Shown: positions 1 to 9,035 of the stretch, piece after piece | Position numbering within the stretch: the first letter of the stretch is position 1 | Layout of the letters: every line of letters starts with the position of its first letter | DNA from: CAZJDM01 sp964544765 | GTDB lineage: Bacteria; Bdellovibrionota_B; Oligoflexia; CAYFLR01 | Reading direction: 5' to 3' | DNA length: 48,239 nt | Assembly (NCBI GenBank): GCA_964544765.1 | Contig: CAZJDM010000009.1 | Location: forward strand, 1-48,239 | Notes under the pieces: generated by a model | What the model saw: the letters and a program-made list of their open reading frames with translations, nothing else | The model's database searches: none | Told to the model about the DNA's origin: nothing | Made by a program: the position numbers and the translations under genes

Positions 1-95
1 CCCGCTACAGAAAATTTGAATACTTTAGGTTGAACAATTGAATAAACTGAATAACTATAAAGAAGGGCAAAAATAAGAAAACAGAACTTCTTCAT
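1..95 (-). CDS. N-terminus of a secreted protein (runs off the window)
   Basis: On the minus strand an ATG at 95-93 opens a frame of 31 codons that leaves the window at base 1. The residues begin MKKFCFLIFALLYSYSVYS, a typical signal peptide with two lysines, a hydrophobic core and a small/polar cleavage region. GGAGG lies at 105-101, five bases before the ATG, a strong ribosome binding site. Nothing can be said about the mature protein because only about 12 residues of it are visible. Confidence 0.6.
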   Translation of the reverse strand, partial: MKKFCFLIFALLYSYSVYSIVQPKVFKFSVA

Positions 96-292
96 AAGAT
101 CCTCCATCCTTGGGGCTTGTAGTAAATATTACGGCAACCGTGCCTAAAAAACTTTAGTTTTAAAGTATTTCTTATCCTCTGTATTACCTATTTTGAGATT
201 TTTTGCAAGTTTTAATTTTTTCTTTATTTGATTATAGGGCTTTTTGAAAATAGATTAGAATTAATTAAAGTTAATGGTATATACTTGCTACT

Positions 293-547
293 TTAGTTCC
301 AGTGAACATCTTCTAGGGTAAGAATTTTAAAAAAATAACCTTCATTTAACAGTGACTCTTCAGGTGGGACTACAGATATAAGGACAGGATCAATCGTCCA
401 ATTTCTGGGATTTTCAAATTTATTTAGTTTAGTTTCAACCTCTTTTATAACCTCTTTTCCAACTTTGTTTTTGAACTTTATTTCACAAATAGTATAAACA
501 TCATCAGCTCGCTCAAACATGAGGTCTATTTGAAATTCAGCCCATAA
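293..547 (-). pseudogene. C-terminal remnant of a DUF234-type AAA ATPase
   Basis: The minus-strand frame reads LWAEFQIDLMFERADD... and then CEIKF. This is the nuclease-like C-terminal signature (QIDL-x-x-ER-x-D, then CEIKF) of the archaeal/bacterial ATP-binding family that ends in DUF234. The family is several hundred residues long, but here only about 84 codons survive. The frame is closed by TGA at 550-548 directly before the Leu codon at 547, and the ATPase domain is absent. The only internal ATG (520) lies inside the conserved motif, so a free-standing 75-residue protein is unlikely. The break coincides with the left arm of a perfect inverted repeat. Family assignment rests on the motif alone. 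Confidence 0.55.
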
Positions 548-578
548 TCATAATTTTATATAGTTATGGGCTGAATTT
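533..578. repeat. Perfect 15-bp inverted repeat at the edge of the ATPase remnant
   Basis: Bases 533-547 and 564-578 are exact reverse complements (AAATTCAGCCCATAA and TTATGGGCTGAATTT), separated by 16 AT-rich bases. The left arm encodes the first codons (L-W-A-E-F) of the ATPase remnant, so the right arm is an inverted copy of coding sequence. No T-run follows, so it does not look like a standard terminator. It may be a rearrangement scar formed at the deletion end point. Confidence 0.6.
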
Positions 579-601
579 TAAATCATCAGCATTTCTTTTC
601 A

Positions 602-630
602 TTGACAAAGATCATGTACATTTGTATCAA
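602..630 (+). promoter_or_regulatory. Candidate sigma70-type promoter for rmuC
   Basis: TTGACA at 602-607 is a perfect -35 box. After a 17-base spacer comes TATCAA at 625-630, which matches the -10 consensus at four of six positions. The rmuC start lies 63 bases downstream. Spacing and orientation fit a housekeeping promoter. The weak -10 box is the main doubt. Confidence 0.45.
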
Positions 631-693
631 ATTTGATAATATACGCGAAGGACAAGTTGATTTCACAATATAGCATTATTTAGGTAAAAATTT

Positions 694-2070
694 ATGGTAA
701 TAACTATCTGGCATCTTTTCAGTGTTTGCATCATTCTACTATCCATATTTTTGTTTATTCTATACCGACTTCGTTTTGAAAAAAATTCTCTAATCTCTAT
801 ACTAGAAAAAAAAGATATTGAACTCGAATTTCTAAATGATCAGCTCATAGTCAAGGATAAATCAATTGAACAATTACAAAAGGACTATATGGACCTAAAG
901 GTCAAACATACAGAAATATCTACTCGCTATGAGCAGGAAAAAAGTTCCATGCAAGATAAACTGGACATTCTTAAAGAAGCTAAAGAAACCTTATCAACCA
1001 CTTTTAAAAGTATTTCTATGGATTCCTTAGAACAGAGTCACAAGTCTTTTTTAAGGTTAGCTGAATCTTCCTTTGCCAAATATAATCAAGCGGCTCAAAA
1101 TGACCTCACACTCAAAGAAAAAGCTATTGACCATTTGGTGTCTCCTTTAAAACAATCTTTAGAATCTATGAATAAGCAGTTAAATGAAATTGAACTCAAT
1201 AGAACATCATCTTACTCAAGTCTTACTGAGCAAATAAAAACTTTAACTTCTACTCATAATTCTTTACAAAAAGAAACCGGCAATCTGGTTAAGGCACTTA
1301 AAATACCTAATGTCAGGGGCAGATGGGGTGAGATACAATTACGAAAAGTTGTTGAGCTGGCAGGTATGCTTGAGCACTGTGACTTTGTTGAACAGGAGTC
1401 TCGTGAAACTGATAGTGGCCGTTTACGACCTGACATGATAATAACCCTACCCAATGATAAAAATATTGTGGTTGACGCAAAATCGCCATTATCAGCCTAT
1501 TTAGATGCTGTCAATTGCGAAGATGACGAGGAAAAAACTTCTTTGCTTAAACATCACAGTAAGCAAATTCGCAATCATATAATTTCTTTGTCATCCAAGA
1601 ATTACTGGCAACAATTTTCACCAACACCTGAATTCGTGGTGATGTTCTTACCGGGAGAAAATTTCTACATGGCAGCTTTGGAGCATGATACTTCTTTGCT
1701 TGAATTTGGTATCAACAGGCAGGTCATTTTAGCCTCCCCCACCACCATCATAGCTCTTTTACGAGCAGTGGCTTATGGATGGCGGCAAGAGAAGATGGCC
1801 AAAAATGCCCAATCGGTCTGTAATCTGGGCAAAGAGCTTTATGATCGACTGCTTGCTTGCACAACTCACTTTGAGGATTTAAAAAAGGGGTTGGAGCGTT
1901 CATCTGATGCCTACAACAAATTAGTTGGATCAGTAGAAAATAGAATACTGGTATCTGCCCGAAAATTCAAAGAAATGGGAGCTGCCGAAGGTTCTGAGTT
2001 AACTTCTCTTGAACCCATTGAGAAGAAATTACGCTCAGTTAAACAACTTACCTCACCCCACCATACCTAA
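694..2070 (+). CDS. rmuC: DNA recombination protein RmuC
   Basis: RmuC limits recombination at inverted repeats and short homologies and is predicted to be a structural or nuclease-like DNA-binding factor. The 458-residue product has the family layout. Residues about 5-25 form a membrane anchor. Residues about 27-200 are a long charged coiled coil. The conserved RmuC domain begins near residue 206 with RGRWGEIQLRKVVELAGM and continues through VVDAKSPLSAYL and FLPGEN. Length is normal. The ATG at 694 follows a weak AGGT ribosome site. The gene stands alone, with a candidate promoter at 602-630 and no partner gene downstream on its strand in close spacing. Assignment is secure. Confidence 0.93.
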   Translation: MVITIWHLFSVCIILLSIFLFILYRLRFEKNSLISILEKKDIELEFLNDQLIVKDKSIEQLQKDYMDLKVKHTEISTRYEQEKSSMQDKLDILKEAKETLSTTFKSISMDSLEQSHKSFLRLAESSFAKYNQAAQNDLTLKEKAIDHLVSPLKQSLESMNKQLNEIELNRTSSYSSLTEQIKTLTSTHNSLQKETGNLVKALKIPNVRGRWGEIQLRKVVELAGMLEHCDFVEQESRETDSGRLRPDMIITLPNDKNIVVDAKSPLSAYLDAVNCEDDEEKTSLLKHHSKQIRNHIISLSSKNYWQQFSPTPEFVVMFLPGENFYMAALEHDTSLLEFGINRQVILASPTTIIALLRAVAYGWRQEKMAKNAQSVCNLGKELYDRLLACTTHFEDLKKGLERSSDAYNKLVGSVENRILVSARKFKEMGAAEGSELTSLEPIEKKLRSVKQLTSPHHT

Positions 2071-2245
2071 AAGGCATCTAACCACAATAACAGAGGCTTC
2101 TCAAGTTATTATAGAATATGGTTTCATTTTAACCCGGCTCATACACCTGAAATCACTCAATAAACTAGATATATTCACCTATTTAAAAAATATAGCCGAT
2201 AAATAACTAATATTTGGATTTGTTCCATATACTATAGAGTAAAGA

Positions 2246-2257
2246 TATAATTAAATT
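2246..2257 (+). promoter_or_regulatory. -10 box TATAAT six bases before the ATG (leaderless start candidate)
   Basis: A perfect TATAAT lies at 2246-2251, followed by exactly six bases and then the ATG of the 1472-residue lipoprotein at 2258. No Shine-Dalgarno sequence is visible in this gap. Initiation about seven bases after the -10 box would place the transcript start on the A of the ATG, giving a leaderless mRNA. No convincing -35 box was found. The same geometry recurs at 40690-40702. Confidence 0.4.
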
Positions 2258-5200
2258 ATGAATAAAAGAACAAAAAATAAATTAAATAAATTCTGGGCCA
2301 TACTAGGAATAGTATTAATATTAAACAACTGTGGCTCTGATTATACTATTAGAAGAGTAAAGCGTAATTCAACTCTCGAAATCCCTAGTGACCGAATAAT
2401 GTTAACTTTTTACCGCCCCAAAGCCCAGAAAGCTAACTTGGTTGCTTCGACAATGGAAGAGCCTGAAGAATTAGGCACTAGAGGTGTTAATAGCCCCCAA
2501 CCTCAACCAACTCCAAAAGCACCTGAAACGCAAGTTCTCAGTCCATCAACATATGTAGCAAAGGAGCCAACTAACGGACTCAGCTGTTTTTCTTTAGTGG
2601 CAGGAGGACGTGAATGCGGTAATGCTACTGATGCCTTAGATAGACAATTGAATAAAACGCGAGCTGACTTGAAAAGCGGAAAAGTAATACCCCTTAAAGA
2701 GATTGATAAATTACTTACCAGAGTTGAAAAAGCCGCTATAACCCTACCTGCACAAGGAACAGATGAGCTGCCCAGAGAATTGGCAGCAGTTGAAAAACTT
2801 AAAGAGACAATTCCTTTAATTATGGATGGTTACAAAAATAATTTTTCGGAAAGTAGCGGTACACTGAACAAAGTAATGTCTCTCGCAAGAACCTTAGATA
2901 TCGGTTTTTTTGATGCGGTAGATTTAGGGATGAGGCTTGTATCAAACCCAGAAAATACTGTTTCGGCTAAACTTAATTTTATTGTTCCAGAAAGATGGGT
3001 ATCAGAAAACGGTGGAAATAATAACTTTTCTGTAACCAGTAACACCAATGCTACAGTTGATAGTCGAGGAAATATGACTTCAATGAATTCTTCTGGAAGG
3101 CTAACATATGGTCCACAAGCGACTGCTAGAAGTGGATTCGAAGTTAAAATCAACGATGAATCTGGTAGAACAACAACCGTTCCAACCACAACTGATCCTA
3201 ACCAATTTCCTGGAGCCAGACCAGAAGACGCAAGCACTAGTCGTGGATTCGACGCAGCTAGAGCCGCCAGAACAGGAAGTGAATTACGATATAGGGTTAA
3301 ATCACAACCAGGTAAACCCGGATTACTATATACCGAAACCGCTCGCATAGTTGACTCAATAGCTCCGGGACTACTTGCAAAAACATCAAGTCTACCACCT
3401 ATCACAGGCGCAGAAGTAACAGGTCAACATAACAGTGGATCTATGACTGTTAGAGGTGGAGCAGCTTACGATAATGGAAATTTACGAGTTGGTGCAGTCA
3501 TCACTGACTCATCAACAGGATTAAAACTTAATACTAGATTAAGTGAAAATTATGGTGATAGCTATGCACGAGTTGATGTTGATGGTGGAACACCAGATAT
3601 AAACGGCAATGGCGCAGTAAATGTTAATGGTTATGGGAATTATGCTGGTTATGTAGATGCCAATCATCCAGAATCAAGATCTGAGGTTAGTTTAAAAGTA
3701 AGTGGAAATCTCTCGAGCCCTACCACTAATTTTAGTGGCACCGGAAACTTAGGTAACGGCGCTGCTAATGTCGATCTTCAAAACGGAAAGTTTCATAGAA
3801 CATCTGGAGCTACTGAAAGTGATTTTACAGTTAGGGCACCACAAATCAATGTCACTTTAACAGGACATGCTGAAGGAAATCCCAAAACAAAGACTTTATC
3901 AGCCGGATTTCGAGGAACCGCGCCTTTGCAAACAGTTGTAGAGCACGGTAACGTAAATTTAAATAACACAAGACTAAATGGTGGTATGAGTTTAAATTCT
4001 CGTGGATTAAATACCCAAGGTGATGTCTGGACCAATGGAGATGTGGATTTAGCGACAAAGACTGGTAACATGGGATTTCAGGGCCAAAATAATACTGCAG
4101 GAATCAGAACAAATGGTTCTGGAACAGTAGATGTTAAAAATGGTGATCGTATTACTGTTGATGCTAATCTGGACAATCCATTTGGTACTGCGCATATTAC
4201 CGGAAATGGGAATATACCCACAAAAAATGGTACTGTAAGAGCAGACGTACAAGCATCACCTAATTCATTCTGGCCAGGAGCTACAGTCACTGCAACTTCC
4301 ACCACAACTGATGGAGCTAATACATTCAATGTTAACGGAGATGCAAATATACCTACTTATCAAAATGCTGATGTCCACGTTGATGGAACGGTAGGTAATG
4401 ATGGAAACAGCACTTTAAATTATGATGCTAGCTGGGGAGAAGGAGCACCCACTGAAAGAGCCTCAACTGAAGGAATACTTACCAAAAAAGGAGATATCAT
4501 TTCTGTCGAAGGTACTGGAAGTCATCCCAATGTAAGTGGCGGTTATAATGGAAGTTTAAGTACTTCTACCCAAGCAGGTGAATTAAATTTTGGCGTTACA
4601 GAAACTAGACCTGATGGAGCTACTGCAATTGGTCAAGTTAAATCTACCCCTGATCCTTATTTTGATCCTAATTTTGATTCCGGTGATGGTCGAAATACAG
4701 AATTAAATGGTCTAGTCTTTTTTAAAGATTTGGGTGGTGGAGTACTAGTATTTAGTGACGAAGTTGATCTTAATAAACTTCCGCAACTTACGCCTGATGT
4801 TACTGTCCAACATTATCCGACTGGCACAACAATTAAAGGAGGCGGCACACTATACCCAGATGGCCGTATGAATATGGGCGGTCAATTCACTAATGATACT
4901 TATGGAGTAAATGGATATGGAGGAGTTAGGGTTGACGAACAAGGTCGAGCAAACGTAAATGTTAATGCAATAATTGAGAATAGTACTGATCCCGATCACC
5001 CCAATGCATTGGTCGATGGAACGATAACATTAGATAAAAACGGTGTTGCTACGGCTCAGGGCACAGTTGGTGTAAGCGATATTGGTAGATTCGGTGTTTG
5101 GGGCACAACTCCCAACATGGAAACCTTAGATGCTGTTTATGGTTTAGCTACCGGTACTCTTTATGCTGGTGATACCAAATTTTATGGGTATGGTTTTGAT

Positions 5201-6676
5201 AAAAAAGTGCAAACTCCACGAGGAGATACATTACAAACAGGAGCGGGAAAAGTTGATTTATATGGAGACAATTTTACAGGCCAAGTCAGAGGACGTCATA
5301 TTGGTAGCGCCATTGCAGGAGATGTGGATCTTGAATTCACAAATGGTGGTTCTGTGGCCGCTAATTTGGCTGGAAAAGCTAACCAAACTGAATACGCTGA
5401 AATGCGCATTGATAACATAATAGTTGATCCAGGAACTGTAACATTACCAATTATAGGTGAAGTCAATCTACCCACTCAATATTTTCCTCCTATCGATGCT
5501 AGAACCTTTAAAGCCGAAGATGATAGCACAAAAGTAGCGGTAAGTATGGAAGGAGTGCCAGGAGAAATACATCTTGGCTTGAATGACGTTATAGCAGCTA
5601 TTGAAACAATATCTCCTGCCATTGCAAGAGAGGCAGAAACAAGGCTTTTAACTAAATTCGATTCCTCTACTACTCAAGCTGAAACCCAATCAACATTCAC
5701 AGATAATATGGCCAGATGGGCTGTTCAACAAATATCACCTTCAACAGATGCTCAAGAACAACCTGGACCAACTTTCTTAGATATTGTTTCTGAGCATGGA
5801 ATGTCCACAATAAGTGATCTGTCAACCCAGGCTCAAAATATAGCCGCAGAAGGACGAATTGGCTCAACAATAGCAGATGTATTCAGAGGAGCCGCAGAGC
5901 ACGTATCTAAAACGGCCGCAGAAATAAGAAACGCATTTGAAATATCTGTTCTTCAAACTAAGAATCCCTCAACTCCTACCCCACTACCCATGCCGACTCC
6001 TCCTAAATCAACTCCAAAAATGAATTTGGTACATACGTCAGAAGATCACAGTAAACCATCACCCTCATCATCACCTACACCTAATCTGCTAACCGACAAA
6101 CAACTCCAACATTTAACTGCTTGTTTTAAATCTGAAGCTTATTTCTTAGCAGCTGACGTTATTATGTATCTCGACAATGGTATTGATAGTTGCGGTGATC
6201 AGTTAGTCATTGCAGTTCAAAGTGCCGATCAACCTGATCCAGTCAATGTCACCGCTTCGTTCAAGAATATTGGTGAATTAACTCAAGATAATGGAGCCCA
6301 TTGGATTATAAGTAAAATTATTTGGCAGGATTCAATTACTAATAAAGATTTAATTCCAGCTTGGATACAAAGAGATCTCGCCGATAAAGAAGAACTATCA
6401 ACTGGCTTATTACTACAAGCTATTGTAGCGGTAAGGCAAAATAGTATTTCATATGCCAGATATATTGCTGATGAACAATGTCGTATTTATAAATCTTCTG
6501 GATTTGACAGCACTGAAATTTGTGAACAATTGAAACAAGAGCTGGCATGGGAATTATTTCAAGCCGTGACATTTCAAGATTTTGCAAAAAATTTAAAAGC
6601 TGATATAAATGGATTTAAAGTGATTTACGAAGCCTATAAAAAAGAGTTAAAATCTAAAGCTGAAAATAATAATTAA
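2258..6676 (+). CDS. Giant glycine/asparagine-rich surface lipoprotein
   Basis: The 1472-residue product begins with a lysine-rich n-region, a hydrophobic core and a Cys in the context LILNNC (residue 26), so it is probably a lipoprotein. Residues about 80-92 are a Pro-rich linker and about 125-210 are helical. Residues about 230-1100 are a long beta-rich, low-complexity stretch with recurring G-N-G, V-N-G and T/A-x-V-x-G strand patterns, as in filamentous or beta-solenoid surface proteins. A second Pro/Thr linker lies near 1239-1255. The last about 185 residues are helical with four cysteines (ACFKSEA, DSCGDQ, EQCRIY, TEICEQ) that could form two disulfides. It is followed by a protease lipoprotein on the same strand after an 84-base gap. 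I do not recognise a named family. A surface adhesin or matrix role is inference from composition. Confidence 0.85.
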   Translation: MNKRTKNKLNKFWAILGIVLILNNCGSDYTIRRVKRNSTLEIPSDRIMLTFYRPKAQKANLVASTMEEPEELGTRGVNSPQPQPTPKAPETQVLSPSTYVAKEPTNGLSCFSLVAGGRECGNATDALDRQLNKTRADLKSGKVIPLKEIDKLLTRVEKAAITLPAQGTDELPRELAAVEKLKETIPLIMDGYKNNFSESSGTLNKVMSLARTLDIGFFDAVDLGMRLVSNPENTVSAKLNFIVPERWVSENGGNNNFSVTSNTNATVDSRGNMTSMNSSGRLTYGPQATARSGFEVKINDESGRTTTVPTTTDPNQFPGARPEDASTSRGFDAARAARTGSELRYRVKSQPGKPGLLYTETARIVDSIAPGLLAKTSSLPPITGAEVTGQHNSGSMTVRGGAAYDNGNLRVGAVITDSSTGLKLNTRLSENYGDSYARVDVDGGTPDINGNGAVNVNGYGNYAGYVDANHPESRSEVSLKVSGNLSSPTTNFSGTGNLGNGAANVDLQNGKFHRTSGATESDFTVRAPQINVTLTGHAEGNPKTKTLSAGFRGTAPLQTVVEHGNVNLNNTRLNGGMSLNSRGLNTQGDVWTNGDVDLATKTGNMGFQGQNNTAGIRTNGSGTVDVKNGDRITVDANLDNPFGTAHITGNGNIPTKNGTVRADVQASPNSFWPGATVTATSTTTDGANTFNVNGDANIPTYQNADVHVDGTVGNDGNSTLNYDASWGEGAPTERASTEGILTKKGDIISVEGTGSHPNVSGGYNGSLSTSTQAGELNFGVTETRPDGATAIGQVKSTPDPYFDPNFDSGDGRNTELNGLVFFKDLGGGVLVFSDEVDLNKLPQLTPDVTVQHYPTGTTIKGGGTLYPDGRMNMGGQFTNDTYGVNGYGGVRVDEQGRANVNVNAIIENSTDPDHPNALVDGTITLDKNGVATAQGTVGVSDIGRFGVWGTTPNMETLDAVYGLATGTLYAGDTKFYGYGFDKKVQTPRGDTLQTGAGKVDLYGDNFTGQVRGRHIGSAIAGDVDLEFTNGGSVAANLAGKANQTEYAEMRIDNIIVDPGTVTLPIIGEVNLPTQYFPPIDARTFKAEDDSTKVAVSMEGVPGEIHLGLNDVIAAIETISPAIAREAETRLLTKFDSSTTQAETQSTFTDNMARWAVQQISPSTDAQEQPGPTFLDIVSEHGMSTISDLSTQAQNIAAEGRIGSTIADVFRGAAEHVSKTAAEIRNAFEISVLQTKNPSTPTPLPMPTPPKSTPKMNLVHTSEDHSKPSPSSSPTPNLLTDKQLQHLTACFKSEAYFLAADVIMYLDNGIDSCGDQLVIAVQSADQPDPVNVTASFKNIGELTQDNGAHWIISKIIWQDSITNKDLIPAWIQRDLADKEELSTGLLLQAIVAVRQNSISYARYIADEQCRIYKSSGFDSTEICEQLKQELAWELFQAVTFQDFAKNLKADINGFKVIYEAYKKELKSKAENNN

Positions 6677-6760
6677 TCAAAGTTTCAGGTAGGTGACATT
6701 ATCAAGAAACAAAAGCAAATACCAATACCTATAATTCCTACAATAACTATAACAACTATA

Positions 6761-7594
6761 ATGCTCATTATTATTATTTCTTTGAGTTACAATGCTTGTA
6801 CTTATCGAGGCAAAAAAAGTCACCCCCCTCCAGAAACCTACACTAGTGAGGTTACGCATATTTATGGAAGAGATGACCGAATTCCTATCAATCATTATAA
6901 TACAGCTTTAGCTAAATCAATTGGAGCCATCCTGGTTAATGGATTAATTACTGGTACAGGCTCATTAGTTGGAGATAGATTGGTTCTGACCAGCAAACAT
7001 ATTCTTACTTCTACCCCAACAGCAGTATCAAATCTGAAAAACATAACCTTTATTCCTTTCTCCAACTTTAACGATTCTTCCCACTCACAAAACTCTGTTT
7101 CAATTATAGATATTAAATCAGGTGGTTACAATGGTTCTGATCGTGCCTTAGATTGGGCCGTATTGTCATTAAATAGGCATCCAACCGATAGTAAGGGACA
7201 ATCATTACCCTCTTTACCAATTAGTAATCAATCCCTAAAAAAGGGTTTGAAAATTAGTTTGGCAAGTATGACTGCTATAAGAAGCTTTAATACAGCAACA
7301 TTAAAAATCCATCCCAACTGTAATATCACTCTTGCCAAAATTTATGACCAAAACAGGAATATATGGCCTGGTATGTTTTATCATAATTGTGACGCAGGAA
7401 AAGGATCATCGGGAGGTCCTATGTTGGTAAAATGCCAGAATAATCGTTACTGCATAGTTGCCATACAAGTTAGCGCGGTTGTTTCTAGGCGTGATGGAAT
7501 AACTTCACCTGAAACTCACTTTCAAAAATATTATCCAGCTTTTTCTAACCTAGCTATTTCGTATAAAAATTGGAGCCGGGCAATCAATAGATAA
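6761..7594 (+). CDS. Trypsin-like (S1/V8-type) serine protease lipoprotein
   Basis: The catalytic triad is readable: His80 in LTSKHIL, Asp131 in ALDWAVL and Ser217 in GKGSSGGPM, in the order and spacing of chymotrypsin-fold proteases. The N-terminus has a hydrophobic run ending in LSYNAC (Cys13), a lipobox, so the enzyme is probably anchored in the envelope. From the ATG at 6761 the signal peptide has no positive n-region. The open frame extends upstream to an ATT at 6698 that gives I/M-IKKQKQ..., preceded by AGGTAGGTG at 6687-6695. A non-AUG start there would give a normal lipoprotein signal. It lies 84 bases after the giant lipoprotein and may be co-transcribed, possibly processing it. The catalytic class is secure; the start and substrate are not. 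Confidence 0.85.
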   Translation: MLIIIISLSYNACTYRGKKSHPPPETYTSEVTHIYGRDDRIPINHYNTALAKSIGAILVNGLITGTGSLVGDRLVLTSKHILTSTPTAVSNLKNITFIPFSNFNDSSHSQNSVSIIDIKSGGYNGSDRALDWAVLSLNRHPTDSKGQSLPSLPISNQSLKKGLKISLASMTAIRSFNTATLKIHPNCNITLAKIYDQNRNIWPGMFYHNCDAGKGSSGGPMLVKCQNNRYCIVAIQVSAVVSRRDGITSPETHFQKYYPAFSNLAISYKNWSRAINR

Positions 7595-7605
7595 ATAATT
7601 TGCCC

Positions 7606-8949
7606 TTAAGAAACCAATTTCAATTTGTCTTCGTGAGCTAAAGGCAAACATAAAAGAACCTCTGTGCCAACTCCCACTTCAGAAGTTATTTCAATTTTAC
7701 CGCCCTGATTTTCAATATTGGATTTTACTACATCCATTCCAACCCCTCTACCTGAAATCGTATTGATTTTGGTTGAAGTTGAAAATCCAGGCTCATATAT
7801 CAACTCTATTAGCTCTTTTGAGGTCATCTTAGTCAATTGTTCTTTCTTCACTAATCCTCTTTGTAGAGCCTTTTGTCTTATCTTCTCCAAATCAATGCCT
7901 CTACCATCATCTTTGATCGATACATTAATTTGACCCTCATCAATAAACGCTTCTAACAAAATTTGCCCTCTCTCACTTTTGCCTGCTTTTCTTCTTTGTT
8001 CACTGTCCTCAATTCCATGATCACAGCAGTTTCTAATTATATGAATAAGTGGATCAGATAACGTTTCAAGAATAGCTCGATCTAATTCAAGTTCATCACC
8101 AGAAGTAGTAATATCTATCAATTTATTTAGATTTCTAGCCATTTTGCGAACCATCCTAGGAAATTTCCGAAATAGATCACCCAAAAACTGCATTCTGGCA
8201 TTCATAATGGTTGCCTCTAAATCAATCGTTACATTATCTAACCGAGTTGAAACATCTTTAATCTGATTGGCTTGATTAGCTTGGTTAGCTTGATTAGCTT
8301 GCTTAACTTGATCTCTAATTAGTGTCAATTCTTTGGATAACACCATCAACCGATCCAGAATATCAACTTTGACCCGAATTGTTCGAGTATGAAGATCGAT
8401 AGGTTCACTATCAGATGATTCTGATATAATTTGCTTACTATCTTGATGTTTCCCCTGTTTCCATTGACTCCCTTTAGGTTTCTTTTGATGTTCTCCTTGA
8501 TGTTCGGTCTGATTTTTTTCAAGTAATTTGTCAAAATTATTTATACAGGCACTGATATCGACTTTTTCACTATTACCAATATCAACCAGCATCGTTTCAA
8601 TATGGTCCACCCCTTCTAACAACGCATCAATAAATCGTCGTCGCCTTGTCGTACCACTCTTAATTGAACCTTTTTGTAAATCCTTATCTATATCCTCATT
8701 TCTATTTTCACTTAAACTAATTGCGGATAGTACCGTTTCCATAGCGTGGACCAAATTACCTAAATTTTGAAAACCCAATAAAATACCACTACCTTTGATA
8801 GTATGTAAGTTTTTAAAAATTTTATTGATTAGATTTTTACTGTCCTGATTAGACAACTTGTCTAAAGCTAATAAACTTTCTTCAACAAGCTCTAAATGTT
8901 CTTTTGACTCAACTACAAACACTTCTAAAATAGTCTGATCTACATCCAT
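7606..8949 (-). CDS. CheA-like hybrid: Hpt domain plus histidine-kinase core, no CheW domain
   Basis: The 447-residue product has an N-terminal Hpt domain with phospho-acceptor His49 in LHTIKGSG, then a charged low-complexity linker (about 135-185). A dimerisation segment (about 190-265) follows, including a QAN repeat, and then a CheA-type ATPase. ATPase motifs are the N box (RNCCDHGIED), the G1 box (DDGRGID) and the G2 box (GRGVGMDVV), ending in GVGTEVLLCLPL. The chain stops where CheA normally continues into the P5/CheW-like domain, and the P2 domain is also missing. It therefore probably does not couple to chemoreceptor arrays through CheW. GGAG lies eight bases before the ATG. No CheY gene is adjacent. 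The receiver fusion at 23446 is a possible partner in the window. Confidence 0.85.
   Translation of the reverse strand: MDVDQTILEVFVVESKEHLELVEESLLALDKLSNQDSKNLINKIFKNLHTIKGSGILLGFQNLGNLVHAMETVLSAISLSENRNEDIDKDLQKGSIKSGTTRRRRFIDALLEGVDHIETMLVDIGNSEKVDISACINNFDKLLEKNQTEHQGEHQKKPKGSQWKQGKHQDSKQIISESSDSEPIDLHTRTIRVKVDILDRLMVLSKELTLIRDQVKQANQANQANQANQIKDVSTRLDNVTIDLEATIMNARMQFLGDLFRKFPRMVRKMARNLNKLIDITTSGDELELDRAILETLSDPLIHIIRNCCDHGIEDSEQRRKAGKSERGQILLEAFIDEGQINVSIKDDGRGIDLEKIRQKALQRGLVKKEQLTKMTSKELIELIYEPGFSTSTKINTISGRGVGMDVVKSNIENQGGKIEITSEVGVGTEVLLCLPLAHEDKLKLVS
8264..8307 (-). repeat. 9-bp tandem repeat encoding (Q-A-N)n in the CheA-like kinase
   Basis: On the plus strand TTGATTAGC (8272-8280), TTGGTTAGC (8281-8289) and TTGATTAGC (8290-8298) are tandem 9-mers, with degenerate copies on both sides. 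Read on the coding strand they give QANQANQANQAN. The unit is a multiple of three, so copy-number change would alter the linker length without shifting the frame. Confidence 0.8.
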
Positions 8950-9035
8950 AAAAATAACTCCTATTTACAATCTATAGATATATGATAAAAGTATAACAAT
9001 ATTTTATGATAAACAAAAATTAATAGGGGGTGATT

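Noticed and set aside
2009..2206. 65-codon plus-strand ORF overlapping the rmuC end
   Set aside because: It overlaps rmuC in another frame and has no ribosome site or recognisable features.
2830..4329. Several minus-strand open frames within the giant lipoprotein gene
   Set aside because: They are antisense shadows of low-complexity coding sequence without ribosome sites or recognisable domains.
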